From positions 1 to 7,242 of the forward strand of contig JBKPRX010000156.1 in the NCBI GenBank assembly GCA_046734795.1: a stretch of DNA of 7,242 nt, read 5' to 3'. Made by a program: the position numbers and the translations under genes. The notes under the pieces are model-generated. The model saw only the letters and a program-made list of their open reading frames with translations. It made no database searches and had not been told where the DNA came from. This document shows, piece by piece, positions 5,517 to 7,242 of this stretch (positions are counted from its first letter, which is position 1; each line of letters starts with the position of its first letter). The stretch comes from JBKPRX01 sp046734795 (GTDB lineage Bacteria; Actinomycetota; Thermoleophilia; Gaiellales; Gaiellaceae).

Positions 5517-6932
5517 ATGTTATCGACTCAGAGGAGAAAACCTAACTGCGCGGATCTTCTCGTCGTTGGATCCGGTGTCGCGGGGCTCATCGCCGCGCTT
5601 GAGGCTGCTGAGGCCGGCGCCGAAGTCCTCGTCGTCTCGAAAGGCCCGGTTCTCTCTTCGAACAGCTATTTCGCACAGGGCGGCGTCGCGGCCGCACTTG
5701 CCGAGGACGACTCGGCGGCGCTGCATGCGGAGGACACATTTCGGGCCGGCCGCGGTCTTTGCTCCGAGCGATCGGTGCGCGTGCTCGTCGACGAAGCGCC
5801 GGCGCGGATCGCAGATCTCGTCCGGCTCGGAGTGCAGTTCGACGCAGGGCTCGGGCGCGAAGGCGGACACTCGCGGCGGCGCGTCGTGCATGCGGGCGGC
5901 GCCGATACCGGACGGAAGATCGCAGAGGTGCTCGCACGTCGTGTGCTCGAGCATCCGTCTGTGACGGTCGTCGAAGCCGAGCGCGTCCTCTCGCTTTGGC
6001 AGGACGGCGACGGCCGCTGCATCGGCGCGGTCACCGAAGAGAGGACAGTCGCGGCGCGGGCGACGCTGCTTGCCACCGGGGGTTACGCAGCGCTCTGGGC
6101 CCGGACGACGAATCCGCCCGGTGCGCTTGGGCAGGGCATCGCGATGGCGTATCGGGCAGGCGCCGCCGTCGCCGATCTCGAGTTCGTGCAGTTCCACCCG
6201 ACCGCGCTCCTTGACGACGGCTTTCTTCTGTCGGAGGCACTTCGCGGCGAGGGTGCGTTGCTCGTCGACGACCGCGGCGAGCGGTTCACCGACGAGCTCG
6301 CGCCTCGTGACGTGGTTGCGCGCGCGATCGCCGAACGCGGCGCCGCGCGGCTCGACCTGCGCGCGATCGATCGCGGTCACTTCCCGAGCTTGATGGCGAC
6401 GCTCGAGCGGGTTGGTTACGACCCGGCCGTCGAACCGATCCCCGTCTCGCCTGCGGCGCACTACTCGATGGGCGGCGTCGTCACCGACATCGATGCGCGC
6501 ACGACGGTGCCGGGTCTCTACGCGGCGGGCGAAGTCGCGTGCACCGGCGTGCACGGTGCGAACCGCCTCGCGTCGAACTCGTTGCTCGAGTGCCTCGTCT
6601 TCGGACGCCGCGCGGCGCTCACGGCCATGCACGAACCCGGGTTGCCGCGCCGAGTTGTGTCGGCGCCCGAGGCAACCATCGAGCCGGAGCCGGACTCCGT
6701 GGTGCGAGAAGCGCTCTGGGAGCACGCCGGCCTCCTCCGTTCAGCCGATGGGCTCGCGAAGCTCCGCACCTCGCCGAGCTTGCTCACGCGGCTCGTTGCA
6801 GAGAGCGCGCTCATCCGCACCGAAAGCCGTGGCGCTCATTTCCGCATCGACTTTCCGTTCGAGGACGAGACGCTCGCGCGGCACATCGTCCTTCAGCGCG
6901 ACGCAGAGCCGGAGCTCCAGGTGTGGCGATGA
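5517..6932 (+). CDS. nadB: L-aspartate oxidase
   Basis: FAD enzyme that oxidises L-aspartate to iminoaspartate, the first step of de novo NAD synthesis; the product passes to NadA. I chose ATG 5517 (471 residues) because it fits the promoter and avoids the nrtR start; ATG 5499 would add six residues. Numbered from 5499: FAD-binding VVGSGVAGL (22-30, Gly24/26/29), SSNSYFAQGGVAAAL (53-67), EGGHSRRRVVHAGGADTGRK (121-140), QFHPTAL (231-237), ERFTDELAPRD (261-271), AAHYSMGGV (319-327) and GANRLASNSLLE (353-364). The residues matching E. coli Glu121, His244, Arg290, His351 and Arg386 are all present (Glu121, His233, Arg270, His321, Arg356). The protein is shorter than E. coli NadB (540): between the Trp of LWEHAGLLRS and ESRGAH the helical domain lacks about 25 residues. 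It overlaps nadC by ATGA, so the two are coupled. Succinate dehydrogenase flavoprotein is unlikely given these motifs and neighbours. Confidence 0.95.
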   Translation: MLSTQRRKPNCADLLVVGSGVAGLIAALEAAEAGAEVLVVSKGPVLSSNSYFAQGGVAAALAEDDSAALHAEDTFRAGRGLCSERSVRVLVDEAPARIADLVRLGVQFDAGLGREGGHSRRRVVHAGGADTGRKIAEVLARRVLEHPSVTVVEAERVLSLWQDGDGRCIGAVTEERTVAARATLLATGGYAALWARTTNPPGALGQGIAMAYRAGAAVADLEFVQFHPTALLDDGFLLSEALRGEGALLVDDRGERFTDELAPRDVVARAIAERGAARLDLRAIDRGHFPSLMATLERVGYDPAVEPIPVSPAAHYSMGGVVTDIDARTTVPGLYAAGEVACTGVHGANRLASNSLLECLVFGRRAALTAMHEPGLPRRVVSAPEATIEPEPDSVVREALWEHAGLLRSADGLAKLRTSPSLLTRLVAESALIRTESRGAHFRIDFPFEDETLARHIVLQRDAEPELQVWR

Positions 6933-7242
6933 GCAAGACGTTGATCCGATCCGGAGTCGACGCGGAGGCCGTCGAGCACGTCGTGGCGGCTGCGCTCGCG
7001 GAGGATGTCGGCGCCGGCGATGTGACGACCGAGGCGACCGTCGCCGCGGACGCGCGTTGCCGTGCCGAGCTCGTGGTCGAAGAAGACGGCGTCGTCTGCG
7101 GAGTTCCTGTTACTGCGGCGGTCTTCCACGCGCTCGACGAGGGCGTCACGCTCGAACCACACGTCGACGAAGGAGCGAGGGTCGCGGCGAACAGCGTCGT
7201 CGCCGAGCTCGAAGGTCCGACTCGCGCGATCCTGACCGGTGA
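6929..7242 (+). CDS. nadC: Nicotinate-nucleotide diphosphorylase (carboxylating), quinolinate phosphoribosyltransferase (3' end off window)
   Basis: N-terminal 104 codons of NadC, which joins quinolinate and PRPP to give nicotinate mononucleotide, CO2 and pyrophosphate. The ATG at 6929 overlaps the nadB stop as ATGA, and the frame stays open to the right edge. The strongest evidence is ALAEDVGAGDVTTEAT (about residues 22-37), the NadC N-terminal signature; then LVVEEDGVVCGVPVTAAVF (48-66), VDEGARV and VVAELEGPTRAILTG, which leads into the phosphoribosyl-binding barrel beyond the window. The enzyme is normally about 280 residues, so roughly a third is seen. It shares promoter and regulation with nadB. 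No anomalies in the visible part. Confidence 0.93.
   Translation, partial: MSKTLIRSGVDAEAVEHVVAAALAEDVGAGDVTTEATVAADARCRAELVVEEDGVVCGVPVTAAVFHALDEGVTLEPHVDEGARVAANSVVAELEGPTRAILTG

Noticed and set aside
5505..5529. Two GACTC copies 20 bases apart near the nadB start
   Set aside because: Five-base repeats are too short to carry weight without conservation data.
5520..6725. Minus-strand open frame of 401 codons opposite nadB
   Set aside because: Arg- and Asp-rich text with no motif, directly antisense to an intact nadB; explained by codon bias.
6412..7242. Plus-strand frame of 276 codons running off the right edge
   Set aside because: It overlaps the 3' half of nadB and the start of nadC in another frame, and reads as Arg/Ser-rich nonsense; the true genes there are nadB and nadC.

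Overview
The window is GC-rich (about two thirds G+C by eye), densely packed, and starts and stops inside genes. GTG starts, 4-base start/stop overlaps and the protein types (branched-chain amino acid type ABC transport, a DhlA/Rv2296-like dehalogenase homologue, NrtR next to nadBC) point to a high-GC actinobacterium. A Thermoleophilia-like lineage is a guess, not something the sequence proves.

Layout. (1) Positions 1-2334, plus strand: the 3' part of a livF-type ATPase, then livH and livM permeases, joined by ATGA and GTGA overlaps. This is the end of a HAAT (Liv) ABC transporter operon; livG and the start of livF should lie to the left. (2) 2335-2394: a strong hairpin between two convergent genes. 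(3) 2395-3591, minus strand: a livK-type solute-binding protein with its own good sigma70-type promoter and a roughly 100-base leader holding inverted repeats. It converges on the permease operon instead of belonging to it. (4) 3799-4677, plus strand: an alpha/beta hydrolase of the haloalkane dehalogenase subfamily I type, with an unusual residue at the second halide site. (5) 4805-5500, minus strand: an NrtR-type regulator, a degenerate Nudix domain fused to a winged helix. (6) 5517 to the right edge, plus strand: nadB (L-aspartate oxidase) overlapping nadC (quinolinate phosphoribosyltransferase, cut by the window end) by ATGA.

How the genes work together. LivFHM with LivK make an importer for branched-chain amino acids or a related small organic acid or amide; the substrate cannot be read from sequence. 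NadB oxidises L-aspartate to iminoaspartate, NadA (not in this window) makes quinolinate, and NadC converts that to nicotinate mononucleotide. The divergent NrtR is the expected NAD-pathway repressor. The nrtR/nadB junction is an AT-rich island with an imperfect 23-base palindrome over a possible nadB -35 element, my best candidate for the operator.

No CRISPR array, tRNA, rRNA, insertion sequence, phage or defence genes were seen. I found no new multi-gene system. The points most worth a second look are the nrtR/nadB junction and the altered halide site of the dehalogenase-like enzyme.
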